A program made the position numbers and the translations under genes. From Russula earlei (Eukaryota > Basidiomycota > Agaricomycetes > Russulales > Russulaceae): a stretch of 64,000 nt of DNA. The DNA is taken from assembly GCA_025769875.1 (NCBI GenBank), contig JAGFNK010000221.1, forward strand, positions 17,002-81,001, written 5' to 3'. Under the pieces are notes generated by a model that worked only from the letters and a program-made list of their open reading frames with translations, was not told the origin of the DNA and did not search any database. Shown here one piece after another: positions 48,678-59,922 of this stretch (positions within the stretch are counted from its first letter, which is position 1; the number at the start of each line of letters is the position of its first letter).

Positions 48678-48798
48678 GTTGAGATCTGCACTGCCCAGAG
48701 TCTCAGGTGTGTTGTGATATGATCACAACTTGGATGCGTTGATGTGTCGGATCACCTGGACTGGGCATCACTGGCTCAGCTCATATGCTGCAGCATGC

Positions 48799-49292
48799 TG
48801 TTACCAAGTGGTTTGGGGTCTGGAAGATGCTGGAACACCTGAACTATGGACTGCACTGTTTCCATCATGTGTGTATCAGATCTTGATCATTTATGTCCAT
48901 TGATATCGCGTTCGGAACGCGTTGATCGTACCTTTCTGAAGATGTACTAAAGAAGCAATGAGTAGCATTGCTTCTGTCCCAGATGTTCCTATACTGCCAC
49001 GTACGTCGCTTCCTTTATTAGGAAAGTACTTATGACACTGAGATTGCTACTAGGGAAGCACTTAATGTTTCCAGCACCGAGATTGTTTACATAGAAGCAA
49101 CCTCACTTCTATGAGTCACCTTTTGCTTCTATAGCACAAACCTTATCCCTGTAGGGCTATATAAAGCCCCCAGTTGTAACAGTTGAGCCCTAAGCTTGAC
49201 TTAGTTTGCCAATCCCAAACAGTTGACTCCTACCCCATCTGCAGAGCCCCTCTCATCTTGTTGCCATACTCCAGAAGGATCTAATACTCCTT
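48799..49292 (+). repeat. LTR-like direct repeat, copy 2
   Basis: About 494 bp with strong similarity to 48160-48677, starting TGTTACCAAGTGG. The TATA box recurs at about 49157. The two copies are 120 bp apart, so this is either two solo LTRs or an element reduced to almost nothing. Confidence 0.75.
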
Positions 49293-49336
49293 CCCCTCCA
49301 CGAGTATTGCTTGCTTGACTCAAGCATATCTGCATT

Positions 49337-50163
49337 TGTCAAGACATGTACTGCTGATCACTAAGGACTCAGGAGCAGGTGGGCAAGGGTTGGAACAGAT
49401 GGTATGCGGCGAAGGTGGCATTGAACAGGAGGATGAGCCAAATGACTAGAAGGTACCAGATGGGGACTGGTACGTGCTGCAGGAGACAGAGGCGAAGGGC
49501 AGAGGCCAGTATGGTGAAGGACTTTAAACAAGGCAGTCGTTGAAGAGTACCTTGAAGACGAGGAAGGCTTTAGACTGAGCGGTCGCAGGGGAGTACCCAG
49601 GAGGATGAGAGTATCACAAATGGACAGTCTGACGACTGCCATGCTTCATTGGGGCTTATATACAGTGTACAGGGTCGATTACAAAGAACTGGGACTATTC
49701 TAGACTCTTTGGTACCATCCAATAGGACTACAGAGGCATAAACTTGCTTGTGTCAAGTTTCAGGCTTACTGAGCGCATTACTGATCATTGTGGAGCGATG
49801 ACATCATTATGATGTCACTGTGGAGCGCTTAGTGAGCCTATGAGGTCACTGTGGAGTCACTCAGTCAGCCATGATGTCATTGGAGCCTTGATGACATCAG
49901 ATGAGTTATGCAACAGTTTCTAAGAGTTTGTGCTGCTGTTTCAGGTTCTTGGTGGCTAGGTGACCATGTGGCTGCCACGCGATGACTACCCGATTAGGAA
50001 ACGGGTGCCTGGTTGTGTCATAGTGCCTTTGCAATAGCGATATCTTGTACCGCAGGAGGGATAGCCCAGAAAATGGAAGGGAGTCGGCAATGCAAAGTGA
50101 GAGAGGTCTCTCTTGAGTGAAATAGGACAATCTTCAGCCAGGACCTGGTCTTGGTTTGTAACA
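49337..50163 (+). mobile_element. Solo LTR with perfect 5-bp target duplication
   Basis: 827 bp, TGTCAAGACATG to TTTGTAACA, flanked on both sides by GCATT (49332-49336 and 50164-50168). Same family as 46333-47167. The exact flanking duplication shows an intact insertion event that later recombined to a single LTR. Confidence 0.93.
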
Positions 50164-50168
50164 GCATT

Positions 50169-51002
50169 AGTAGGACGTGTTCATAGATGCGACCATTGAT
50201 CTTAATTAAGGCACTTGGAGCCTTAACACATGCGTTAGTTACACTGATAGAGTGATTTAGGACAATTGGTAGCTACTTACAACTGATCCTTGGACTTACT
50301 TAGTGATCTGTGATGGTAGTTAACTGTACTGCATCCAGTGGCAGTCTCAGGTACTTAAGAATGCCACAAAGTACATAGATCACTTCAGTTTTGTGTCAAC
50401 CTTATTTATATGAGTTTTGTGTCAACCAAACTGAACTATTGTCTGATAGATTGGTGTCAGGATTCTTGCGTCTCTTCATTCCCATCTGTTCACCTGTGTT
50501 CTGATGACTCATTTCTGTTGACTCATATGTGTCCACTTACTCATCTGGCTTAGTGATTGCTTATTGATTTGCTTACTGATTGATTGGTAATGGCTTACTC
50601 ACTACTTACTGATTGATGACAGATACTAGGAAAGAATGACTCACGTGTGAGTCATTCCTGACAATCTCAAATTGGGCTCTACATATTTGGATACTACTGG
50701 TTCTCAGCTATGTGCACCCCAAGTTTCGTACAAATCGGATCAGTAGTTATGGAGATATCATATAAATAGTCTGTAGTACCAAGAAGTTGAGCCTTACGCT
50801 CGACTTACTCTCTCAAACAAGAAACCATCATCTTGTCTACACTCTATACGATCTATTAAAGAACTCTAAGTGAAAGAGGCCCCTCTCTTATCTTACACTT
50901 ATTCTTCCTGAGATAATATCAAAGGGATTGAAGTCTAGTGCTTGAACTAAATCAAGCAACTCTTTCACTAAGAGACGGTATAAGATCAGTCAGATCTTAA
51001 CA
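50169..51002 (+). repeat. LTR-like DNA of a further family
   Basis: Contains a TATA-like box (CATATAAATAG, about 50759) and ends CAGATCTTAACA at about 51002, next to truncated hAT DNA. A stretch near 50262 (GACAATTGGTAGCTACT) is shared with 57676. Left end not defined. Confidence 0.5.
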
Positions 51003-51029
51003 ATTGGCCTGTGATCTTATCATCTGCTG

Positions 51030-53873
51030 CTATCTAATCACACATACTGTGTCTATCTTCAACAAAAAAAAAAGGCTTACCATCCAAAAAGTAAGACTAT
51101 CCACATTTCCTCTGAATGAAATACCAAGATACCTATCAACTTCAGTAGATAAGTCTTGTGCATCAGAGTCTGCTTCCTGATCTTCAAGTCCAAGGGCTCT
51201 TAGATGTCTTTCTGGCAATCTAGTAGCTTGAAATTGAGGTTGTTCACTTTGCTCTGGATGTACATAATAATCCTCAAGCTAAAGTGCTTGATCAGAAACA
51301 AAAATAATGTAGAAAAAAGTAAAATAAAAAACTTACAGCTTCAAGAAGAGTCAATCTTGCTGTCTCTGTAGCCAAAGATCCTTGTTTTCTAAACCACTGT
51401 AACTTGAATCTTGGTTTAGAACTAAACAAGAATTAGAAAAGCTTATATTAAAATAAGGTTACTGACTGATAGATAATGTATAAGCTGGAACATTGGCAAT
51501 TTCCTGTTGATACTCCACTAGCTTGTCTATACCATCTTCAATGATATAATCAACCTCTTCATGTTCATTTTTATGCTGTTTAAGTTTCGAAATAAGGCCT
51601 TCAAATGCAGGAATGGTACCATAGAGTGTAGGACATTTTTCAGCAGATAAGAGTTGCTGATATGAATGAGGCAGCTAAAAAAAGATATTATATATTATAT
51701 CTGAATTAAAGTCTAAAATATACATACCTCAAGTATTTCCTTCATTCTAGACAATTTGTCCCAATTAGCACTTTGAAGCTGATTATTTGAGTTATTTTCA
51801 CTCAAATATTGGTTAATAGCCTAAGTGGTAAACTGTTAGTATATCTATTTAATAAAATGCATGGCTTACATCTTTGAGCTTTAAGGCTCTTTCAATCATC
51901 AAAAAAGTTGATGACTACCTTGAATCAACATCATGAATCAATTGAAGAGATGATAGACTCAAGGCTTCTAAAATTTGAGCAAAGTGGTGATGTCGCAAGG
52001 AGGAGGCATGAATCTATAATAATTTTTAGCTGTATTCTTACATATTACCTAAACACTCACATTTTGAATTACACCATGTAGTTTTTTGAGAGAATCTTCA
52101 TCAGAGATCAATCCACTCATATTGTTTAACATAGCTTTACAAGCCAAATTGACAATATGAGGAAAACAACTATACAAAAATAAAGTTAGATTGAGATAAA
52201 ATAAACACCTTGCATACTGTATGTGCTGCTTAGAGCCAGAAAAGCTGATCCTGTGTGATATTAAAGACCTTTCTAGAATTGATACAAATGCATCATTATT
52301 GGATGCATTGTCCATAGTAATCCATCCAATCTATTAAAGAAATAAATTTTACCTTAAATTAAAAATTAAAGAAAACAACATACCTTGCCAGCAAGTTTAA
52401 GGCAATCTAAAATAAAGAGAAATACCTCTGCCAAGTGCTCTCCACTATGAGAACCAGGGATATGCACAAAGCCAATAAGATCTGTTCGAAGGTTAACTGT
52501 TTGCTGTATCTTCTCCAGCCAGTGTGCAGTAACAGCCATAAAAGGCTTCTGATCAAAATCTGTCCAAATATCTATGGTAAAAGAAATCTTTCCCATAGAT
52601 TTGTTCTAAAAAAAATTAGCTATATATATATAAGCAATAAATTAATAAACTTACTAGCATATCATCTGACAATTGTTTTACTTGTTCCTGTTGAAGCTTT
52701 AGAATGTGCTTTCTTATTGTGGTTCTATGAGGTATATCTTGGTCTTGAAGATTATCTCTTAGTAAAAGAAGAAGTCTTCTAAATTCCTTAGACTCCACAA
52801 TACTGATAGGCTATAAATAAGCATTATCAATAGGACAAAATAAAATAATAAGCATTAAACACACCTGATCAATGGCAATGATCATCTCTGCAATGGCATT
52901 AGTAAAGAGTTCCTGAGTAAACTTTGGCCTTTGCTGAGTTTGAGACTCAATATTTGTGCCTTGAAAGGCTGCAATTGCCTCTAAAGCATCCTTGGCCCTA
53001 ACTGTGAGCTGAAGTCTCTCACACTTAGAAATCCAGTCCTGCATGTGACACATATACAGATGCCTCCGTAGGGTGCCTGTTGCAGTTGATTTACCATAGC
53101 CCTGAACTGTATGTGTGTCTTTACTTTGATCAAAAGATCTGGCAAAGTATTAATTCCATGAAAAAATGAAAGAAAATCTGATCATTTACATGCAGAATGT
53201 ACATTGTCATTTGTCACCATCTTCCTCAAAGAAAGAAAGAGTATCAGCACCTAGGTTGGCCTTTCTGCCACCTGCTGGCCCTGTTCTGATTTCTGCCTGC
53301 TGCTGTCTATGGCCAGATAGTGTAGCAGGTACAGTAGCATCTTCAGTGTCAGAGGAGAGGGAGGATGTATTGAGGTTGAAGTCTTCATCATCCACAACAG
53401 CGTGTGAAGAAATATTCTGTCCATGTTGAACAAAAGTTAGTTTCATTGATTACATAACATAATCTACATATGCATTGCCCAGCAGAAATTTGAGATCCAG
53501 AGCTTCCAGAGCTAATGAAAGGATTGTCGACACCAGATCCTGGAGCTTGATTGAGCTGTTGGGTACTGCCACTAGCTGTGGTCACAACAGGGTCAAAAGT
53601 GACACAAGGATGTCTTGGAGTTGACAAGGTTGACACAGCTCTTGTTGCGGCTGCTGTGGGTGTAACTAATGATTATCACCCATATGTCAGTGCTGATAAT
53701 ACCACACAAATTAAAACCCACTTATGTTGAACAGAAAACATTGTTTGGAGGATGCCACCAGGCAGATGGACATCTTCAATGTCCTGGTCCTGACCCTGGG
53801 TTGCATGAGTGCACTTTGATGTCCTTTTCCTAGGTGATGGAGTCATTGGGTTCTGTCTCTTTCCCCTAGGCAT
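51030..53873 (-). pseudogene. hAT-family transposase, premature stop and lost 3' end
   Basis: A hAT (Activator-like) transposase gene with introns. From the 5' side (high coordinates): a Ser/Pro-rich start MPRGKRQNP, a BED-like zinc finger part (around 53060-53160, CMCHMQDWI), then RHILKL helices, the catalytic-domain motif TIDIWTDFDQKPFMAVTAHWLE (here given by TIDIWTD at about 52575), HIPGSHSGEHLAE, ITMDNASNND at 52315, CFPHIVNLACKA, and then DVDSR followed by TAG where the family has a conserved Trp (VTRWSSTFLM): the plus strand reads CTA at 51915-51917. The C-terminal half of the dimerisation domain breaks off after EVDRYLGISFRGNVDSLTFW (about 51085), where LTR-like DNA begins. Introns keep GT-AG ends, so decay is recent or slight apart from these lesions. 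Confidence 0.88.
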
Positions 53874-53948
53874 TCTAAAAGTGATTCCAAGAGCTTGAGT
53901 ATGTTGCCAAGATGCCAAAGGAGCACTGAGGATTGTATGATGGCCCAT

Positions 53949-54925
53949 GAGACAAGAGTTGTGTATGACTGAAGCTGCATGGCAGCTTGCTAAGGGCTAA
54001 CAGACACCCTGCTGCCCTGCCCATCGTGTGTCAGGTCCACCCACCATATCCCCATCTGCTGCCTCTGTCTTAGCCTCATCCATCCCCACCTCAGTTCTCC
54101 AACTCCTTGGACCACAGCAGTGATGTGGAAGAGCCACCATCACCATCACTAGCACCAGCATCAGCACCAGCACCTACACCGCTACATCCCCAGCATCCCC
54201 AGCCACTGCCACCATCTCAGCCTTGTCCTTTGGTGCCTTGGCTCTGTCCACCATATTGCCAGCCGCCACCTCAGCCGCTTTAGCACCAGCTGTACCTCCC
54301 ACTGTCCCAGTCAGTATCGCCATCTCAATGCCTCCAGTGCCCCCTACGCTTATGCCTATGAACTCATGCTTGCCACCCATGCCCCTGCTTCCAGACCATG
54401 CTACCACCTTGCTGCCATGCTGCATAAAAGACGTCAACAAGGAACAAATAGAACAACCCCACAAAGAAACAGATGATGAAGAACACACTGCCACCTTGAG
54501 AAGCAGAAGCCGCCACCATCGCAGGCTGTTCGCCAACACACCCAGACACACTGATAGCTCAGGATGCATGCCACAGACCATGCACTATTGCCCATGTGTG
54601 CCACTGCCACCTCAGTTGGAGACAACCATGCAGCTATGGCCGAGACACAATGACAAGAGCAATAGCCATGCTCAATGTCTTTGACAACTTCTGCCCACGC
54701 CTCACCTCAGAGCCTCTTATGCGCTCCCTCCTAGTGCCTGACACCCACCCTGCCTTGGGTCTCCTCCATCCCCAAGTTGTTGAAGCCTTCCCCAGCATAA
54801 GACACATGGACATCCTCTTGCACAGGATATTCCCAACTCCGACTTCACCTCCACCTCCACCTCTGTGGATGGCACCACTGCCCACAACAGTGCTGCCCTG
54901 CCTCCATACATTGCCTCTGTGCATT
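53949..54925. other. Low-complexity repeat DNA, no recognised gene
   Basis: Rich in CCACC/CAGC units, with long overlapping open frames on both strands that show no domain. Probably part of an unclassified transposon together with the 241-bp repeats that follow. Confidence 0.4.
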
Positions 54926-55690
54926 GCCTCTGTCCCAGCCCTTGCCCTTGGATTGTGCATGGCATGCACATCCTGCAGCTTAGGCAATCCAATTCATGCT
55001 GGACCATTCACTTGTCACACAAGTCAAGCAGCAGCAGGAAGCTCACAAGGTCACAAAGATTGTATGTCCTGCTTCCTCCACTCCAACTTCTCAATTGACA
55101 CATCCATCTTTTGTACCTGAAATTATGATAAATCCTGTCACTGGCCCTGCAAGTGTTCCCACCACAATGTCGGTCCCAGCCCTTGCCCTTGGATCACGTG
55201 TGGCGCACATGTCCCACGGCTTAGGCGATCCAATTCATGCTGGACCATTCACTTGTCACACAAGTCAAGCAGCAGCAGGAAGCTCATGAGGTCATGAAGA
55301 TTGTACATCCTGCTTCCTCCACTCCAACTTCTTAATTGACACATCCATCTTTCTTACCTGAAATTGTGATAAATCCTTTCACTGGCCCCACAAGTGTTCC
55401 CACCACAACATTGGTCCTGGCCCTCACCCTCGGATTGTGTGCAGCGCACATGTCCCATGGCTTAGGCAATCCAATTCATGCTGGACCATTCACTTGTCAC
55501 ACAAGTCAAGCAGCAGCAGGAAGCTCATGAGGTCACAAAGATCGTATGTCCTGCTTCCTCCACTCCAGCTTCTCAATTGACACATCCATCTGTCAAACCT
55601 GAAATTGCAATAAATCCTGTCACTGGCCCCACAAGTGTTCCCACCACAACAATGGTCCCAGCCCTCACCCTCAGATTGCCTGTGGTGTGC
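54926..55690 (+). repeat. Three tandem copies of a 241-bp repeat
   Basis: A unit holding GGACCATTCACTTGTCACAC and AAGCAGCAGCAGGAAGCTCA occurs at 55001, 55242 and 55483, spaced 241 bp. 241 is not a multiple of three, so each copy is read in another frame and the array is unlikely to be under protein-coding selection. Copies differ by scattered, mainly CG to TG/CA, changes. Confidence 0.88.
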
Positions 55691-56795
55691 ACCCTCACAC
55701 TCGCATAGACGCTCGAGCACTGGCACACAGAAACAGGAAGGGCAGCTCACTCACAGGTGTGATAGGTGGGCTAAGGTGGCTCATGCTGGCACATGGAGTA
55801 GTATGATGTGTATTGAGCTCTGGGCAGCACACTGTGCACAGACGGATGAGATCCACACTCTCGTCAAGAAGCTGGGTGAGCTGCTACACTTCTGCCTCCA
55901 GCCATCAGGATGTGAGCAGGAACTCATGAGGGAATTCTTCACCGCAAGACAGGTCTCTGGTCACCCTGTAGTTCTCGCATGCAACCAACATCATTTGTTA
56001 CAATGTATTGTAGCGTGCCAGGTTGGGGCACGCGGAGTTCAGTGGGCTTGATCTGAGGGCGGGTATGGACAGAGAAGAACAGAGGGGAGCAAGCACCTCA
56101 TGCGCAGTTGTTGGCTTCTTGGCTTTTGCAGGCAGACTGATGTGAGCAGCAAAAAAGAGAATCTTCTATTGCTGAGGGTAGGAGGACAGTTTATATCCAG
56201 TGAGGCAGGAGGCATGATGAAAGGAATCTAGACTAAGAGATAATGAAAGAAAGGGGGCATAGGGAATAACTCAAGACGACACATCATGGGTGCCACTTAC
56301 AGTGCATGTGATTTCGTGCTCAGCTGGATCACATACCTTACAGTATCAATATATCTATCTGGATCACAGTATTGTGCTTGCTGTTTCAGTACACTTGGGA
56401 GGATGTAGGTGAAAATTTGAACTGATCACATAAGTCACATAAGCAGAAGTTGCTAGCGGTACAAGACTTCAAGTGTTCTCAAAATGGAAGTAGATCCAAA
56501 AGTAGACATGGCCCAAGGGCCACATTGGGGCAGCTAACTCAACAATTGGCAACTGTGGCAAGTGCCAAGTGGCAACAAGAGCATTCAAATGTTCTCAAAA
56601 TGGAAAGTAGATCCAAAAGTAGACATGTCCCAAATGGGGCAGCTTGAATCAGCTCAAGCTGCAAGCCAGGCTTGGCTCAGTCTGGCTCACCCAATCTGGC
56701 CAAGCCATTGCTGAGCTGAACTGAGCCAGACTGGACCAAGCCATGACAGCACTACTCACATCTATGGGCAAACACCTCACCTCACATATCTATCT
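55691..56795. other. Repeat DNA with a short duplicated segment
   Basis: The string CAAATGTTCTCAAAATGG...AGATCCAAAAGTAGACATG occurs twice in this stretch (about 56470-56545 and 56584-56640). No gene recognised. Confidence 0.45.
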
Positions 56796-57000
56796 TTGTC
56801 TATGTGCTACGAGTTGACAGATCTAGGTGAGATCATGTTATACCTCAGGATCCATGTTACACATGATTGCTCGGCTAACACAGACATTGATCAATCAAGG
56901 TACATCTTGGAGGTCTCACCTTGGGATGGTGGATTCCACTCTGCTTCTGTATATCTTGGAGGTCTTACCTCAGGATGGCAGACTTCCATTCCACTTTTGC
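56796..57000 (+). pseudogene. Fragment of another copia reverse transcriptase
   Basis: The frame reads ELTDLGEIMLYLRIHVTHD and QSRYILEV, which corresponds to the segment after the YVDD box in copia reverse transcriptases (F-M-DLGE...YLGI, IDQ..Y). It is a short isolated piece followed by repeated TATCTTGGAGGTCT units; it belongs to a family other than the 41465 and 59489 elements. Confidence 0.7.
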
Positions 57001-57119
57001 ATTCCACTCCAATTCTGACATGGAAGTCTGGTTGATCAAGCACTCCAGAGATGCAATGCCTATGGCAATTAGGCAATATATTAATGTTTTAACAGCATCC
57101 TCCTCTATGTGCAGATCTG

Positions 57120-57360
57120 AACACTTCACTGGACACTTTCCTGGCAGTCTCTTGACTGTGTCTACACTTTCCTGGCAGTCTCTTGACTGCATCTACACTC
57201 TCCTGGCAGTCTCTTGACTGTGTGTTTACATGTGTTCACACATGTTCACACATTCCTTTGCAGTCTCTTGCCTGCATTCACATATTCATTTGGAGTCTTT
57301 TGACTCATTTCCTTTGGAGTCTTTTGACTCACAGTCTCTGGACTCACCCACTTTTCATTC
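57120..57360 (+). repeat. Short degenerate tandem repeats
   Basis: Units containing CCTGGCAGTCTCTTGACTG occur three times at 57141-57221, then shorter GGAGTCTTTTGACTCA units at 57291-57350. Not coding. Confidence 0.8.
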
Positions 57361-57859
57361 ATTTGCAGTCCTATCTTATCAGGATGTCTATGCACTGATG
57401 GCCCACTTCGCTGCATGCCTATGCATGGCTCCAGTCTTTTGTCACTGGATCAGATCTTATCTCACGTCAACTGACTGTCTCAATCATGGGGGGATGTTGA
57501 GATTACCACTGCTTTGGGCAGTCTGATGTAATCACAGCCCAGTCACATTAATGTGTCAGCTCCCACAGACTGGGCACTCCTGGCTCACATGTGTCACTCA
57601 CCCATCAGATCAGCCCAGACCAGCTCAGCTCAGATGCTGCAGCCTGCATATGTTACAATGATAAGTTAATTGATGACAATTGGTAGCTACTAATGACTGA
57701 TCCTTTATGATACAAGTTGGTAGCTATGATTACTTTGCTGAGAGATGCTCTTGTGTATTTAAGAGGCTCTCAATTAGTTAGATTGCTTCAGTCTTGTCTT
57801 ACACAATACTGAAGTGAGTACTTACTGTTTCCTATCTTATCTATTGCATCTAATCACAT

Positions 57860-59488
57860 GTTATAGATATCTTTTGATGGGTATTATGGAATTACAGTCT
57901 TGTCTTATACAATACTGAAATATCTTTTGATAGATCTTAAGGATCTTATCACTGTTATCATAACCTGCACCCATCTGCTTCAACATGCGTCTGGTTTTGG
58001 TGTGTAATGCTCTCCACTCTGGCCAGGCTGTGAGAGAGCAATGTGCCTGAGTTATATACCTGTACCCTGAAGTGCGGGGCATAACCATGGTGTTGATGTA
58101 TAATTTGCAAAAGAGTGGGGCCAGGGGAGAGATGGTGGGTGGAATGTGAATTTTGGTGGTTTGGCGGATCTGGCACTGATGACAAGTGTCCACATACCAC
58201 TTGACATCCTCTTCCAGGGATGGCCACCAGAATCGGTCTAGGAGGGCATAGTGAGTTGAATAGAACCCCTTGTGACTGAGGCTGTCATGTGCATCATGTA
58301 GCAGAGGAAGGCACTGTGGTGGTGTGATGTAGAGCTGATGTCATCCCTGGTACTGCTGGCGCCAGAGCTGTCCATTGAGAAGGGTGAAATATTTTGCTTT
58401 GCAAGTGAGACAGGTGGTGGTGGCATCATTGAGGTTGTCAGGTAGCTGTAGGGAGGAGAGATAAAGTCAAATCTCCTTGATGGTCTCATCTGCCTTGCAG
58501 GACTTCTTGCTTGTGGGAATTGTGGAGACATCAGTACTGGTGTCAGGAATGGATGAATTTACAATGAGAGCCCAAGCTGGGGGCTGGTCTAAACTAGTGC
58601 AGTGTGCTTCCCAGCTTGTTGCCCAAACTCTGAGTGATAGGGCATGGTTGATCCATTCTTCAGGATCATCCTCCTCCTCCTCATTGCTAGTGGGTTTGTG
58701 TCATGACAAACCATTGGGCCCGAGATGTTTGGTGGCTGGGATGTGGGCTAACTTGAAGTCAAAAAGCTTGATGGTGGCTATCCAACAATTGATCATGGCA
58801 TTGGGTTGGAAGTTGGGAGTCTTGAGCATGCCATGGATGAATTGTGCATCCATTTCAATGACAAGGCACAGAACACCCATGAGGTGAAAATGGAGTGCTC
58901 AGAGTGTGCAGAATAGGCCATAGAGCTCTAATTTGGCCTGGGAGTACCTGCCTTTGTGCTCGTTCCAGGCTATGGAGCCAAAGCGTGCAGGGCACCACTA
59001 ACCATTGGGGCAGTCCTAAGAGAGGATCCATCCCACTCTGCACCAAGAAGAGTCTATTGCAAGGTATACAGTGAGATCAGAGGAATAATTGATGGAGATG
59101 AGGGCAGGAGATGTAATGATGGCTTCTTTGATGAGTTGCATGGCCATCATGTGTTCCTCCTCCCAAGCAAAGGCAGTCCCCTTGCAGGTGAGATCAATGA
59201 GGGGTCATGCTATGGCAGCATAATTGCAAATCCAGATCTGCATGTACCTGGCCATACCAAAGAATGCCTGAACATCACTCAGGTTCTTACAAGGTGGCCA
59301 GTTGCAGATTTTGGCAATTTTGGAGTTGTCGGGCACATGGCCCTCATAGGTACACTTGTGTCCAAGGATGATGACCTTGGGAGCAGCGATGAAAAGTTTC
59401 TTGGCTGATACAGTAGTGCCTGCAGTGTGAAGCCTGTGGAATATGTGATGGACATCATTAATGTGTTCCCAAATGAAAGAGTGAATCC
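57860..59488 (-). pseudogene. Ty3/gypsy pol remnant
   Basis: The 3' part of a gypsy-type polyprotein on the minus strand. Close to 59488 the frame reads INDVHHIFHRL, AKKLFIAAPKVIILGHKCT and ICNWPPCKNLSDVQAFFG, the end of reverse transcriptase. A degraded RNase H region follows, and at 58193-57960 a CHQCQIRQTTK motif with PP...LFCKLYI, the HHCC finger and start of integrase. It has several stops, and the 5' part of the element has been separated by the copia insertion at 59489. The other half should lie beyond the right end of the window. Confidence 0.85.
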
Positions 59489-59873
59489 TGTTGCGCAGCA
59501 TAGAGCGCAGCTAACAGGCCAAGCAACCCACCTTAGAGGTTGTGCTAATGCTCAAGTGATATTGGGGTGTAGAGCGATGTGTATACTCGTCTACAAGTAT
59601 GGTATTTATACCTCTATGACCCAGGGCTGTTCCTAAGTCCAAAAGAGGTGACTACAGGTGTCCACTATATCGCGCATTAAGTGACGCGTGATGTGGAAAC
59701 GTTCTAGACGCAGCATAAGGCTGCATCTTGTGATAGATAGCGTACTATGCATAACCCTATTGCCATAAGTGCATATACTAAAGTTCTGTCTAACACGTAA
59801 CATCTATGAGCGGATCTTGAACCTTGTATGAAGGTCTTTGCCTTCTTTGATCCGTTCGGGTTCCGGTTCAACA
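59489..59873 (-). repeat. 3' LTR of young copia copy
   Basis: 385 bp with TGTTG/CAACA ends, same length as the LTR at 47455. On the right it meets the polypurine tract (minus strand AGCAAGGGGGAG, 59874-59885). Confidence 0.94.
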
Positions 59874-59922
59874 CTCCCCCTTGCTAAGTGCATCGGTAGA
59901 TGCCGTGAGCATTTTCCCACAT

